Positions 27,241 through 35,811 of a stretch of DNA of 64,000 bases are shown here, piece by piece. The position numbers and the translations under genes were made by a program. This DNA is from Novosphingobium album (ex Liu et al. 2023) (lineage in GTDB: Bacteria > Pseudomonadota > Alphaproteobacteria > Sphingomonadales > Sphingomonadaceae): positions 124,001-188,000 of the forward strand of contig NZ_JARESE010000010.1 of NCBI RefSeq assembly GCF_029076845.1, written 5' to 3'. Below the pieces are notes generated by a model. That model saw only the letters and a program-made list of their open reading frames with translations. It did no database searches and was not told the origin of the DNA. The first letter of the stretch is position 1. The number at the start of each line of letters is the position of its first letter.

Positions 27241-27921
27241 ATGAACGCAACGCGAAACAAGACCCCCACCACCATCACGCGGGTCCAGCAGAATCTCCTG
27301 GCTTCCACCGAACGCAAGGTGCTTGATTGGTTATGCGCCCGGATGCCGAATTGGGTGATGCCCGATCTCCTGACGGCGCTGGGCCTGGCCGGGGCGGCCC
27401 TCGTCCTGGCCGGCTATGCCTCCAGCCTGTCCGACGAACAGTGGCTGTGGCTGTGCATCGTCGGCTATGTGATCCACTGGTTCGGCGATTCCATGGACGG
27501 CAGCCTCGCCCGCTTCCGCCATATCGAACGGCCGCGATACGGCTATTTCCTCGATCATAGCTGCGACGGGATCGCCACGCTGCTGATCCTGCTGGGCATT
27601 GGCCTCAGCCCGTATGTCCGGCTCGATGTCGCGCTGATCGCGCTGGTGGGCTACCTGCTGCTGTCGGTGCACGCCTTCCTGGCGGTGCGCGTGTTCGGAG
27701 AGATGCGGCTGTCCTATCTCGCCGCCGGCCCCACCGAATTGCGCGTGATCCTGATCGGCCTGACGCTGGCCATGCTGGTCTTCGGGGATTCGGACCGCAA
27801 CCTCGGGGTGATGACGGGGTTCGACTATTTCGTCGGCGGCGTCGGCATCGTCCTGATCGCGCTCTTCGTCATCCAGACCATCAAGACCAGCCGCGCGCTG
27901 GCATCGGTGGACCCGCGATAG
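27241..27921 (+). CDS. CDP-alcohol phosphatidyltransferase family protein
   Basis: A 226-residue membrane enzyme. The family signature is complete near residues 82-110: DSMDGSLAR, eight residues on a Gly (RYGYFLDHSCD), giving the metal-binding DxxDGxxAR...G...D...D pattern. About six membrane helices follow. It should transfer a phosphatidyl or related group from a CDP-linked donor to an alcohol acceptor. Lipid identity cannot be read from sequence: it is not clearly PgsA, PssA or Pcs. Confidence 0.85.
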   Translation: MNATRNKTPTTITRVQQNLLASTERKVLDWLCARMPNWVMPDLLTALGLAGAALVLAGYASSLSDEQWLWLCIVGYVIHWFGDSMDGSLARFRHIERPRYGYFLDHSCDGIATLLILLGIGLSPYVRLDVALIALVGYLLLSVHAFLAVRVFGEMRLSYLAAGPTELRVILIGLTLAMLVFGDSDRNLGVMTGFDYFVGGVGIVLIALFVIQTIKTSRALASVDPR

Positions 27922-27951
27922 CGACACGACACGCTGCGGGTCGCAGGGAAA

Positions 27952-28023
27952 TGGCGGGCCCGTTCGGACACAGTTCGAACCCCATGCCGGACTCAGGGCA
28001 TGCCGGTTCCATCGAAGATGAAA
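27952..28023 (-). repeat. tRNA-3'-linked 72-bp repeat, copy A
   Basis: Read on the minus strand it begins TTTCATCTTCGATGG directly after the CCA of tRNA-Thr and ends GGGCCCGCCA. It matches copy B after tRNA-Arg (49486-49557) at 67 of 72 positions without gaps. It can fold: CATC/GATG around TTC, CATGCC/GGCATG within GAACC/GGTTC arms, and it holds two near-copies of the palindrome GTTCGAAC. There is no coding potential. Confidence 0.85.
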
Positions 28024-28099
28024 TGGTGCCGGCTAGAGGCTTCGAACCCCTGACCCCCTGATTACAAATCAGGTGCTCTACCAGCTGAGCTAAGCCGGC
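28024..28099 (-). tRNA. tRNA-Thr (anticodon TGT)
   Basis: 76 bases with encoded CCA. Acceptor GCCGGCT pairs with AGCCGGC; D-arm GCTC..GAGC; anticodon stem CTGAT/ATCAG around TTTGTAA, anticodon TGT; T-arm AGGGGTTCGAAGCCTCT. The strand is minus. A 72-bp repeat follows the CCA end directly. Confidence 0.95.
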
Positions 28100-28114
28100 C
28101 CCTTGGACGCAATT

Positions 28115-28150
28115 GACCGGCGCCCTTACCAAGCGGGGAGGGCGCCGGTC
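28115..28150. terminator. Perfect inverted repeat between the DUF885 gene and tRNA-Thr
   Basis: GACCGGCGCCCT (28115-28126) and AGGGCGCCGGTC (28139-28150) form a 12-bp stem with a 12-base loop. It is 24 bases past the stop of the DUF885 gene on the minus strand. No real T-run follows, so it may end or stabilise that transcript. Confidence 0.45.
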
Positions 28151-28173
28151 CAGTCACTTGTCGCGCATGATGG

Positions 28174-29901
28174 TCAGAAAACCGCGTGGGGGGCGGCTTC
28201 GTGCATCATCGCCTGGCGCACCAGCGGGATCGGCGGGCCGCCGTAGCTCAGGAACTCGTCGTGGAACGCCTTCCACGCCGCGCGGCCGCCGCGCGGGGCG
28301 GTCCAGTCGGCGCGCAGCTTGCGGATCATCAGCTTGCCCAGCGTGTAGTTGAGGTAGGCCGGATCATACGTGCCGCGCGCGGCCTGCTGTTCGGCGGTGC
28401 CTTCGGTCTGGTAGCATTCCTTTTCGAACATCGCCTGCGATTGCGCCTGGGTCATTCCGCGCGCGTGCAGGCCGATGGCCGAGAGGTAGCGGCAATTGCG
28501 CAGCAGCGCGTTCGAGATCTGGCCGACGTGGACGCCGGCATCGCCATCGCCCAGGCCCGCTTCCCACATCATCTCCTCGGTATAGTGCGCCCAGCCCTCG
28601 GCGAAAGCATAGCCGACGAAGAGCCGGCCGATCCATGAGGGCGAGCGGTTCGAATGGAGGAATTGCAGGAAATGGCCGGGCATCACCTCGTGCACGCTGG
28701 TGAACAGCAGATCATCCTTGCCGGGAATGTAATCGCGCTGCTTTTCCGGCGACCACGCGGGATCGGGCGGCGAGATGTAGTAGATCGATGGGATGCCCTT
28801 CTCGAACGGCCCCGGCGGATCGATATAGGCGCTGTTCTGCCGGTTGTAGGGCGGGCTCTCGCGCACCAGCGCCTGTTCGGTGCCCGGGATCGTGGCGAGA
28901 TCCTTTGCCCGCACGAAGGCGGTGAGTTCCGGGATCTGCTTGGCTGCGGCGGCGACGGGCCCTTCGGCCGGCTTGTCGGCATTGAGCTTGTCGAAGCATT
29001 GCGGGATGGTCTGGCCCGGCGCGAACCGGGCGCAGGCGGCCTTGAGCGCCTCCTGGTTGCGCTTGAGGTCGGCGCGGCCGACGCGTTCCAGCTCGTCGAT
29101 CGAGGCGTCGACGCCTTCGGTCTCGCGCACCATGCGGGCGAAGCGATCGGGGCCCAGCGCGAAGTCCTGCGTGGCGCTGGCCTGCTGGGTCCTGAGCCAT
29201 TCGGCAATGCCGTCCATCGCGGCGGCGGCGGCTTCGGACGCGGCCTTGAACTCGGCCTGCAGCGCCGCGTCGGGCACGTCGGCGAAGGCGGCGCGGGCAT
29301 CGCCGCGATAGTATTCGCCAAAGCCGCCGAAACCGGCCACGCCATACTTGACGAAGCTGGCCGGCATCGGCGCCTTCAGATTGGCGCGGATGTTCCGCGC
29401 GGCGTCCGGCACGGCCTTGAAGAAGGCGATCATCGCCTTCATCCGCGTGGCCTTGTCGGCATAATCGCGGCTGACATAGACGTTGGGATCGAGCCCGCCG
29501 CCGACGTAGAAGGCCGGGTTGGTGTGCGGCTGGTCCGCGTCCACCAGCCAGAAGAGCTGGCCCCTGGCCACTTGCACCAGATAATCGCGCTCAAAGGCGT
29601 CCTCGGGCGAAAGGCCGGTGAATGCGCCGGCATCGCGGATGACCGAGCGCAGGAAATCGGCGCGCGCCTTCAGGCCCGCCTCGCTCCAGTCGGGCAGCTT
29701 GCCGTCATACTGATGGGCGCCCTGATAGACCGCGAAGGCCGGATCGATCGCGAGCCATCTGTCGATGGTCGCCTGCGCGAACGGCTTCCAGGCGGATGCG
29801 GGGGCGGGAGCCGTGGCCGCCGGGGCGGGAGCCGGCGCGGCCATCGCGGTGCCGGCGCTGAGCGCCAGGCAGGCGATGCCCGCGAAAAGGGCGTGTTTCA
29901 T
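28174..29901 (-). CDS. Secreted DUF885 putative metallopeptidase
   Basis: A 575-residue exported protein. The signal peptide MKHALFAGIACLALSAG ends at AMA, followed by an Ala/Pro linker. DUF885 members are linked to M3-like zinc peptidases. The key HEVMPGH motif (zinc-type HExxxxH with PG) is near residue 402, and EGWAHYTEEMM downstream could give the third ligand. The product is presumably periplasmic. Substrate unknown. It is a single gene between tRNA-Thr and the rarA operon. Confidence 0.87.
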   Translation of the reverse strand: MKHALFAGIACLALSAGTAMAAPAPAPAATAPAPASAWKPFAQATIDRWLAIDPAFAVYQGAHQYDGKLPDWSEAGLKARADFLRSVIRDAGAFTGLSPEDAFERDYLVQVARGQLFWLVDADQPHTNPAFYVGGGLDPNVYVSRDYADKATRMKAMIAFFKAVPDAARNIRANLKAPMPASFVKYGVAGFGGFGEYYRGDARAAFADVPDAALQAEFKAASEAAAAAMDGIAEWLRTQQASATQDFALGPDRFARMVRETEGVDASIDELERVGRADLKRNQEALKAACARFAPGQTIPQCFDKLNADKPAEGPVAAAAKQIPELTAFVRAKDLATIPGTEQALVRESPPYNRQNSAYIDPPGPFEKGIPSIYYISPPDPAWSPEKQRDYIPGKDDLLFTSVHEVMPGHFLQFLHSNRSPSWIGRLFVGYAFAEGWAHYTEEMMWEAGLGDGDAGVHVGQISNALLRNCRYLSAIGLHARGMTQAQSQAMFEKECYQTEGTAEQQAARGTYDPAYLNYTLGKLMIRKLRADWTAPRGGRAAWKAFHDEFLSYGGPPIPLVRQAMMHEAAPHAVF

Positions 29902-29973
29902 GGGTGTTTCCTTCGGTTTCGTGCGATGGGGCGGACCGTGCGGAGCGGCCGCCAGCGATGGCGCGGTTTTGGG

Positions 29974-30867
29974 CTAAGCCGCGCCGAAGGTCCAGCCCTC
30001 GGTCCGGGCGATATCCGTGGTCAATCCGGCGGGTTGCCACAGCGTTGCATCATCGGCGTGGCGGCGCAGCCAGGCCGCGGTCAGGATCGCATCGGTGGTG
30101 TGATCGTCCAGCGCGCCCATAAGCCCGCTGGGGGGCGAGCCGAGCGCGCCCAGCGCCGTGTCCAGTTCGCGTGCATCGTGCATCTTGGCCCGGCCGGCCA
30201 GCCGCCCGGCTGCCACCGCCGCGATCGTGGTGTAGATTTCCACGATCAGCGATCCCCCGGCAGGCGGGGCCAGGCCGTCGATCGGCCAGACCGGCACGTG
30301 CCCACCCAGCCGGTGCAGCAGCCTCATGCCGGTCAGGCTCGACTTGCCGACTTGCGCCGCGCCGACGAGGTTGAAATTGCTGTAGGGCTTGCAGCCGCGC
30401 GCCGCCTGTGCCGCTTCGGTCAGGCGGAAGCGGCCGCGCTTGTGTTCGGCCGGGGCAAGGTGGAAGCGCGGGCCTTCGCGCCCGCCGTGGCGCCGGAAAT
30501 AGGCGCTGGCGATGGGGTGATCGACGAAGCTGGTCGCGGCGAGGTGCGGATCGTCCCGGCACACAGCGTCGATCATCGCCCAGAGCGCGCGGGCATCGGC
30601 CGGGCTTTCGTCCCAGCCGGGGAAGAAGGCGCCGGCATCGGCGAACGGCAGCGATATGCCCAGGTCCAGCCCCACCAGCGTATCGGCGGGCAGCCCGCCG
30701 CGCAGCAGCGCCAGCACGCCTTCGCGCGACCAGTGGCAGTGGTCCGGCGCCGGCAGCAGCACGGGCGCCGCGCCGTTCCTGCCGCACAGCGCGATGGCGA
30801 TGCCCTTGTGCCGCGCGCGCGCCGCGCCGGACCAGTCGATCGCCATGAAATGGCGGAAGCGGCTCAC
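29974..30867 (-). CDS. DUF429-like protein of unknown function (possible RNase H fold)
   Basis: A 297-residue soluble protein. The N-terminus (MAIDWSGAARARHKGIAIAL) with a strand-Asp and later LVGLDLGISLPF resemble the RNase H-like fold of DUF429 proteins, and Asp residues near the C-terminus (MGALDDHTTDAILTAAWLRR) fit the third acidic position. I infer a nuclease-like fold but no activity. It overlaps the preceding gene in an ATGA, last in the rarA operon. Confidence 0.6.
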   Translation of the reverse strand: MSRFRHFMAIDWSGAARARHKGIAIALCGRNGAAPVLLPAPDHCHWSREGVLALLRGGLPADTLVGLDLGISLPFADAGAFFPGWDESPADARALWAMIDAVCRDDPHLAATSFVDHPIASAYFRRHGGREGPRFHLAPAEHKRGRFRLTEAAQAARGCKPYSNFNLVGAAQVGKSSLTGMRLLHRLGGHVPVWPIDGLAPPAGGSLIVEIYTTIAAVAAGRLAGRAKMHDARELDTALGALGSPPSGLMGALDDHTTDAILTAAWLRRHADDATLWQPAGLTTDIARTEGWTFGAA

Positions 30868-31586
30868 CGCGTGGCGCAGCCCTTGTCGTGCCGGGTGAAT
30901 TGCCAGTGGCTGCGCGCCCAGACCGCGACATAGCGATCGCGCGGCACGCCGGTCAGGTCCGTGCCGCTTTCGGGCATTCGCTCGTTGGGCACGGCGGAAA
31001 GGTCTATGCAGGTCTCGCCCGACCAGCCGTCGATGCGCCAGTCGGCCATCTCGGGTATGTCGCTGAACAGCGTGACCTGTTCGGTGCGATCGGGCAGCAC
31101 GCGCCAGATCGCCATGCCTTCCAGCCCGCCCCAGCCCGCGCCCGATTGCTGCACCGCCGCCAGCAGCTTACCCGAAGGCGAGAACACCGGCGGCGCGCCC
31201 GTCTCGATCGTCGTGCCCTTGCCCGCGCGGTCGACGACGATGTGGCCATCTTCCTCATAGCCATACCAGGTGAAGGAGAAGAATCGCGCCTGCCGGTCCA
31301 GCCGCAGCTTTTCCGCGCTGCTTTTCGCGCGCGTGGTCACGCAGGTGGTCGCCCCGGTCAGCGTCAGCACCGCGAACCAGTCACGGCTGGCGCGCACGAT
31401 GTTGCGCATCGCCGCCGGCACCGGCAGCGGGCGTGTGCGGGCGATGCCTTCCTCCGGCCCTTTCGGCGTGGCGGGGCACGCGGCGAGATCGGGGCCGCCG
31501 CGCGGCGGCGCGGCGCGGGCGGCACCGGAGACGGCAAGGCTGGCCGCCAGCAGGGCGAGGAACGACCAGGTCAGGGGGCGAATCAG
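30864..31586 (-). CDS. Secreted protein of unknown function with a probable CTG start
   Basis: About 240 residues. N-terminal signal peptide reads LTWSFLALLAASLAVSGAARA, cleaved before APPRGG. The mature part is predicted strand-rich (FFSFTWYGYEEDGHIVV, SPSGKLLAAVQQSGAGW), perhaps a beta-propeller-like fold; no domain is recognised. No ATG, GTG or TTG gives this signal peptide. The CTG at 31586-31584 overlaps the upstream TGA as CTGA and has GGAG seven bases before it. The next ATG (MRNIVRASRD) would remove the signal. The 3' end overlaps the next gene as ATGA. Confidence 0.6.
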   Translation of the reverse strand: MIRPLTWSFLALLAASLAVSGAARAAPPRGGPDLAACPATPKGPEEGIARTRPLPVPAAMRNIVRASRDWFAVLTLTGATTCVTTRAKSSAEKLRLDRQARFFSFTWYGYEEDGHIVVDRAGKGTTIETGAPPVFSPSGKLLAAVQQSGAGWGGLEGMAIWRVLPDRTEQVTLFSDIPEMADWRIDGWSGETCIDLSAVPNERMPESGTDLTGVPRDRYVAVWARSHWQFTRHDKGCATR

Positions 31587-31933
31587 GGCCGGTCTCCAAA
31601 GGCTTTGCGCTGCGTCTTGCTGGCCTTGTCCCACCAGGCGCGCGTGATGGCGCGGGCGACCCGCTCCGGGTCGGCACTGCCATAGCGCACCAGCAGGCCC
31701 GGCCAGCCGCGATAGTGATCGGTCTGCCAGAACGTCCCGGGATCGGTTTCCAGCAGGATCTCCTTCTCGTCGTGCGGCGCGGGCACGTGGAAGCTGCCGG
31801 CCTCGCGCCCCGGCGAGACGAAGGCCTTGCCGTTCACCTTGGGGCTGGGCGTGCCGTAATAGGGCGCCATCGCGGTATCGGGCAGCGACATCGCGAAGGC
31901 GACCACCGCGTCCCAATCAGCAAAGCGCGTCAT
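31583..31933 (-). CDS. MmcQ/YjbR family protein
   Basis: A 116-residue protein of the YjbR fold, double-wing DNA-binding-like, whose function is not settled. Typical residues: WDAVVAFAMSLPDT, GTPSPKVNGKAFV, HVPAPHDEKEILLETDPGTF and the C-terminal AITRAWWDKASKTQRKAF. The ATG at 31933 overlaps the rarA stop as ATGA; upstream codons to 31975 lie inside rarA and are rejected. Confidence 0.85.
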   Translation of the reverse strand: MTRFADWDAVVAFAMSLPDTAMAPYYGTPSPKVNGKAFVSPGREAGSFHVPAPHDEKEILLETDPGTFWQTDHYRGWPGLLVRYGSADPERVARAITRAWWDKASKTQRKAFGDRP

Positions 31934-33255
31934 TCCGCGAGCCCCCGGCGTTCGCGCCGTTTCTTTTCCCACCATTCGATCCGCTCGATCACTTGCCGTT
32001 CGAAGCCGCGCGGGACGGGACGATAGTAGGTCTGCGCCGCCATCCCCTCGGGCCAGTAGTTGGCGCCGGAAAATCCGTCCGGCGCGTCATGGTCATAAGC
32101 ATAGTCCGCGCCGTAGCCGATATCCTTCATCAGCTTGGTCGGCGCGTTGAGGATATTGTGCGGCGGTGCGAGCGAGCCGGTTTCCTTCGCGCTTTTCCAT
32201 GCCGCCTTCTGCGCGGCATAGGCGGCATTGGATTTGGGCGCGGTGGCACAATAGAGGCAGGCTTGGACGATCGCCAGTTCGCCCTCGGGCGAGCCGAGGA
32301 ATTCGTAGGCGTCCTTGGCGGCAAGGCACTGGGTCAGCGCTTGCGGATCGGCCAGGCCGATATCTTCCGAGGCGAACCGGGTGAGCCGGCGCAGCACGTA
32401 GAGCGGCTCCTCGCCCGCCGTCAGCATCCGCGCGAGGTAATAGAGCGAAGCCTGCGGGTCCGATCCGCGCAGCGCCTTGTGCAGCGCGGAGATCAGGTTG
32501 TAGTGCCCGTCGCGATCCTTGTCGTAGACCGCGACGCGGCGCTGGAGGAAGGCGCCCAGTTCGGCCGGGCCGAGCGCGTGGTCCAGCCTGGCGGCATAGA
32601 GCGTTTCGGCCTGGTTGAGCAGGAACCGCCCGTCGCCATCGGCCGAGGCGACCAGCGCCTCGCGCGCCTCGGGCGTCAATGGCAGCGGGCCTGCCAGCTC
32701 CTCCGCGCGATCGAGCAGCGCGCCAAGCGCGGCGGCATCCAGCCGGTGCAGGATCAGCACTTGCGCACGGCTGAGCAGCGCGGCGTTGAGCGCGAAGCTG
32801 GGGTTCTCGGTGGTGGCGCCGACCAGCGTCACCGTGCCGCGCTCGACAAAGGGCAGGAAGCCGTCCTGCTGCGCGCGGTTGAAGCGGTGGATCTCGTCCA
32901 CGAACAGCAGCGTGCGCTGGCCGGCCCGGGCCGCCACCTCGGCCTCGGCAAAGGCTTTCTTGAGATCGGCGACGCCGGAGAACACCGCGCTGACGGCGGC
33001 AAAGCGCATCCCCACCGCGTCGGCCAGCAGGCGGGCGATGCTGGTCTTGCCGGTGCCCGGCGGCCCCCACAGGATCATCGAGGACAGCCGGCCCGCCGCG
33101 ACCATCCGGCCGATCGCGCCTTCGGGCCCGGTCAGGTGCTCCTGCCCGACGACCTCGGCCAGCGAGCGGGGCCGCAGCCGGTCGGCCAGCGGCGCATCCT
33201 CACGCGGTGCGCCCGGCGCGGTATCGGGAAGCTGTTCGGCGAAAAGATCGGCCAT
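31930..33255 (-). CDS. rarA: Replication-associated recombination protein A
   Basis: A 441-residue AAA+ ATPase (MgsA/WRNIP1 family) that acts at stalled forks. Walker A GPPGTGKT at residues 64-71, Walker B LLFVDEIHRFN, sensor-1 GATTENPSF and the C-terminal tetramerisation region with YNLISALHKALRGSDPQASLYYLARML are present. The N-terminal LFAEQ resembles a clamp-binding start. First gene of an operon of four genes joined by 4-base overlaps. Confidence 0.95.
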   Translation of the reverse strand: MADLFAEQLPDTAPGAPREDAPLADRLRPRSLAEVVGQEHLTGPEGAIGRMVAAGRLSSMILWGPPGTGKTSIARLLADAVGMRFAAVSAVFSGVADLKKAFAEAEVAARAGQRTLLFVDEIHRFNRAQQDGFLPFVERGTVTLVGATTENPSFALNAALLSRAQVLILHRLDAAALGALLDRAEELAGPLPLTPEAREALVASADGDGRFLLNQAETLYAARLDHALGPAELGAFLQRRVAVYDKDRDGHYNLISALHKALRGSDPQASLYYLARMLTAGEEPLYVLRRLTRFASEDIGLADPQALTQCLAAKDAYEFLGSPEGELAIVQACLYCATAPKSNAAYAAQKAAWKSAKETGSLAPPHNILNAPTKLMKDIGYGADYAYDHDAPDGFSGANYWPEGMAAQTYYRPVPRGFERQVIERIEWWEKKRRERRGLAE

Positions 33256-33344
33256 GACGGTAATCTAGCGAGCCGCGCGCGCAATTGCATCGCCCCAAAT
33301 CGACGCGTAGCCTGCGCGTCAGATAAAACAGGTGGGGAAATGCG

Positions 33345-33791
33345 ATGGAGGAAACCGTGCAATCGGGCCGGGTCGGGACGCCCTGGCATCTCTGGGCGGT
33401 GGGCGTGGTCAGCCTGCTGTGGAACGCCTTCGGCTGTTTCGACTATATCATGACCAATATCCGCGATCCGGCCTATCTGGCGGCCTTCCCGCCCGAAATG
33501 ATGCAGATGATCGACGAATTCCCGATCTGGACCATGGCCGCCTGGGCCTGCGGCGTCTGGGGCGCGCTGGCCGGATCGCTGCTCCTGCTGCTGCGCTCGC
33601 GCTTTGCCGTCCACGCCTTCGCGCTGTCGCTGCTCGGCCTGGCGGCGAGCACGGTCTACCAGTTCGGCACCGCCCTGCCGGCCAGCCTGCGCACGCCCGG
33701 CCTCTATGCGATGAACGCGGTGATCTGGATCGGCGCGATCGCGTTCCTGGTCTACGCCATGCGGATGCGCGCGAAAGGCGTGCTGCGCTGA
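33345..33791 (+). CDS. Small integral membrane protein of unknown function
   Basis: A 148-residue protein with four predicted membrane helices (about 14-37, 62-84, 87-108, 121-142; for example WTMAAWACGVWGALAGSLLL). The first loop, rich in acidic residues and Met (AFPPEMMQMIDEFP), is probably periplasmic. No family could be named. Divergent from rarA with an 89-base gap; convergent with the glycosyltransferase gene. Confidence 0.75.
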   Translation: MEETVQSGRVGTPWHLWAVGVVSLLWNAFGCFDYIMTNIRDPAYLAAFPPEMMQMIDEFPIWTMAAWACGVWGALAGSLLLLLRSRFAVHAFALSLLGLAASTVYQFGTALPASLRTPGLYAMNAVIWIGAIAFLVYAMRMRAKGVLR

Positions 33792-33868
33792 GGGGTGGTT
33801 TTCGGCGCATGGCGGCACCAGCCCACGCCCCGCGCATCCGCTGACCGCGCGGTCAGCGCGGGCGAGGA

Positions 33869-35041
33869 TCAGCGCCGGTTGGGCCGCTTCTGGCGGATCA
33901 GGCGCACGTAAGTGTCGGCGACGGCCTGGTTGATCCGGTCCCAGCCGAAATCGCGCGCCCGGGTCTCGCCAGCGGCGCCGTGGCGGGCGCGCAAATCCGG
34001 GTTGGCGATATAGGCGCGCAGCGCTTCGGCGAACTGGTGCACCGCGCCGGGGCGGATCAGCCGGCCCGAGCCGTGGTTGTCCACCAGGCTTTCGCTGCCG
34101 GTCGCCGCCGCCGCCACGACCGGCAGCGCGCAGGCCATGGCTTCCAGCGTGACGTTGCCGAACGTCTCTGTGACCGAGGGATTGAACAGCACGTCCATGC
34201 TGGCGACGGCGCGGCCCAGATCCTCGCCGTTCTGGAATCCGGCGAAGACCGCGCCGGGCAGCCGCGCCTCGAACCATTCGCGCGCCGGGCCCTCGCCGAT
34301 CACCAGCACCTTGTGCGCCACCCCGCCGCGCCGCAGCTCGTCGATCGTGTCGGAAAAGACGTCGAGCCCCTTTTCCATCACCAGCCGGCCCAGGAAGCCG
34401 ATCGCCACTTCATCGTCGCCGATGCCCAGCGAGCGGCGCCATTCGAGCGAGCGCCGCGCCGGATGGAAGACCTCGCGATCGACCCCGCGCGACCACAGCG
34501 AGATGTCATAGTTCATCCGCTGTTCGCGCAGCACTTGCGCCATGCTTTCGGACGGGGCGACCAGCGCGTCGCAGCGGCGGTAGAAGCGGCGCAGGATCGC
34601 TTCCATCACCGGCTCGGCCCAGGCCATGTTGTAGTATCGCAGATATGTCTCGAACCGGGTGTGGACCGATGCCAGCACCGGCAGGTCGCGCTCGCGCGCC
34701 CAGGTCAGCGCCTGGTGCGCGACCGGATCGGGTGAGGAGACATGCACCACGTTGGGCGCGAAGCGCGCCAGATCGCGCCGCGCCCTGGCCGGCAGGTACA
34801 GTGGCAGGCGGTATTCGCCGCGCGTGGGGATCGGCATCGCGCGCACGCCGACCAGGTCGCCCGTCGCCTCGAACGCGGGCTCGGCCACTGTGGGCGAATA
34901 GACCCGCACGGCCGCGCCCTGGCGCAGCAGATAGCCAACCAGGCGATTCAGCGCCTGGTTGGCGCCGTCGCGCACATAATTGTAATTGCCCGAAAACAGG
35001 GCAATGCGAAGGTCAGCGGTCTCCATCCTGGCGAGCGCCAT
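33869..35041 (-). CDS. GT4-family glycosyltransferase
   Basis: A 390-residue GT-B enzyme. N-terminal LRIALFSGNYNYVRDGANQAL is typical of GT4 enzymes acting on lipids (GtfA/MgtA-like), with ERDLPVLASVHTRFETYLRYYN; the C-terminal donor domain has LGRLVMEKGLDVF, VIGEGPAREWFE and the nucleotide-sugar motif NPSVTETFGNVTLEAMACALPVV. The ATG at 35041 has GGAG seven bases upstream, better than a later ATG at 35026. Acceptor likely a glycolipid, by inference. Stands alone. Confidence 0.9.
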   Translation of the reverse strand: MALARMETADLRIALFSGNYNYVRDGANQALNRLVGYLLRQGAAVRVYSPTVAEPAFEATGDLVGVRAMPIPTRGEYRLPLYLPARARRDLARFAPNVVHVSSPDPVAHQALTWARERDLPVLASVHTRFETYLRYYNMAWAEPVMEAILRRFYRRCDALVAPSESMAQVLREQRMNYDISLWSRGVDREVFHPARRSLEWRRSLGIGDDEVAIGFLGRLVMEKGLDVFSDTIDELRRGGVAHKVLVIGEGPAREWFEARLPGAVFAGFQNGEDLGRAVASMDVLFNPSVTETFGNVTLEAMACALPVVAAAATGSESLVDNHGSGRLIRPGAVHQFAEALRAYIANPDLRARHGAAGETRARDFGWDRINQAVADTYVRLIRQKRPNRR

Positions 35042-35134
35042 AGCGACGCTCCGCCCGGTTGGCGAGGGTGGATGGGCGGCGGGCGATGCCCTGTGGACAT
35101 CGTCCCGCGCGAACCCGTTTGGATCGGTGTACAA

Positions 35135-35584
35135 TCAGCGGTGCCGGTAGCCGCGACGGTGATCGCGGTCATAGCGATCGTGGCCCCGATACATGCGATC
35201 GACCCGGCGATAGCCGCGATCCCAGCGGTTGTCGTACCGGCGGCTGTAATGGTCGCGGTAATAGGGCTGGTAATAGCGGGTGTAGTACCGATCGCGGTAG
35301 TAGCGGTTCGGATAGCCGTCATAGTAATAGTAGTAATCGGGATATCCGGCCACGCGCACGTAGCGGCGGCTGGGGTAATAGCTCCGGTCGTAATAGCGGC
35401 CGTCATCCCGATCGGCGATGGCCGCGCCGATGGCCAGGCCGACGATCCCGGCGCCGATGGCGATGGCGGCATCGTTCCCGCGCCCGTCATGCCAGCGCTC
35501 GCGCGCCTGGGCGGTGGTCGCCGAGCCGAGCGCCAGCGCGGCAAGGCCGGCGGCAAGCCCGAGTTTCTTCAGATTTTTCAACAT
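35135..35584 (-). CDS. Secreted Tyr/Arg-rich protein, paralogue 1
   Basis: 149 residues. Signal peptide MLKNLKKLGLAAGLAALALGSATTAQA, then DAAIAIGAGIVGLAIGAAIADRDD, a short hydrophobic Gly-zipper-like segment, then a C-terminal half very rich in Tyr, Arg and Asp (DYYYYYDGYPNRYYRDRYY). A GGGAG lies eight bases before the ATG. The same layout occurs in the next gene upstream (35812-36210), so the two are probably duplicates. Likely associated with the envelope; function unknown. Confidence 0.75.
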   Translation of the reverse strand: MLKNLKKLGLAAGLAALALGSATTAQARERWHDGRGNDAAIAIGAGIVGLAIGAAIADRDDGRYYDRSYYPSRRYVRVAGYPDYYYYYDGYPNRYYRDRYYTRYYQPYYRDHYSRRYDNRWDRGYRRVDRMYRGHDRYDRDHRRGYRHR

Positions 35585-35735
35585 GTGTCTATCTCCCTTC
35601 CGGCCCGACCGAACGGCGATCACGGTGGGGGTGAGCTGTCCTCAATGGAGCACCGGGGCCCTGAACCGGCAGTTAACCTTCGCGCGGGCGAGGTGAGCCG
35701 TGCCTGCCGCGCGCCGAGGGCAAGCCGACAGCAAG

Positions 35736-35797
35736 CCGCCCGGCCCTTGCGGGGCCGGGCGGTTCACAGAGGGCCGGCGAGGGGGAGAACCGGCCCT
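35736..35797. terminator. Two GC-rich hairpins between the paired Tyr/Arg-rich genes
   Basis: An 11-bp perfect stem (CCGCCCGGCCC at 35736-35746 with 35752-35762, loop TTGCG) and next to it AGGGCCGG/CCGGCCCT (35770-35777 with 35790-35797). Neither is followed by a T-run. They probably end or protect the transcript of the gene at 35812-36210. Confidence 0.45.
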
Positions 35798-35811
35798 GGA
35801 GGGATCGGCGA

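Noticed and set aside
27881..28132. Minus-strand 83-codon frame over tRNA-Thr
   Set aside because: Translation of the tRNA and the linked repeat, not a protein.
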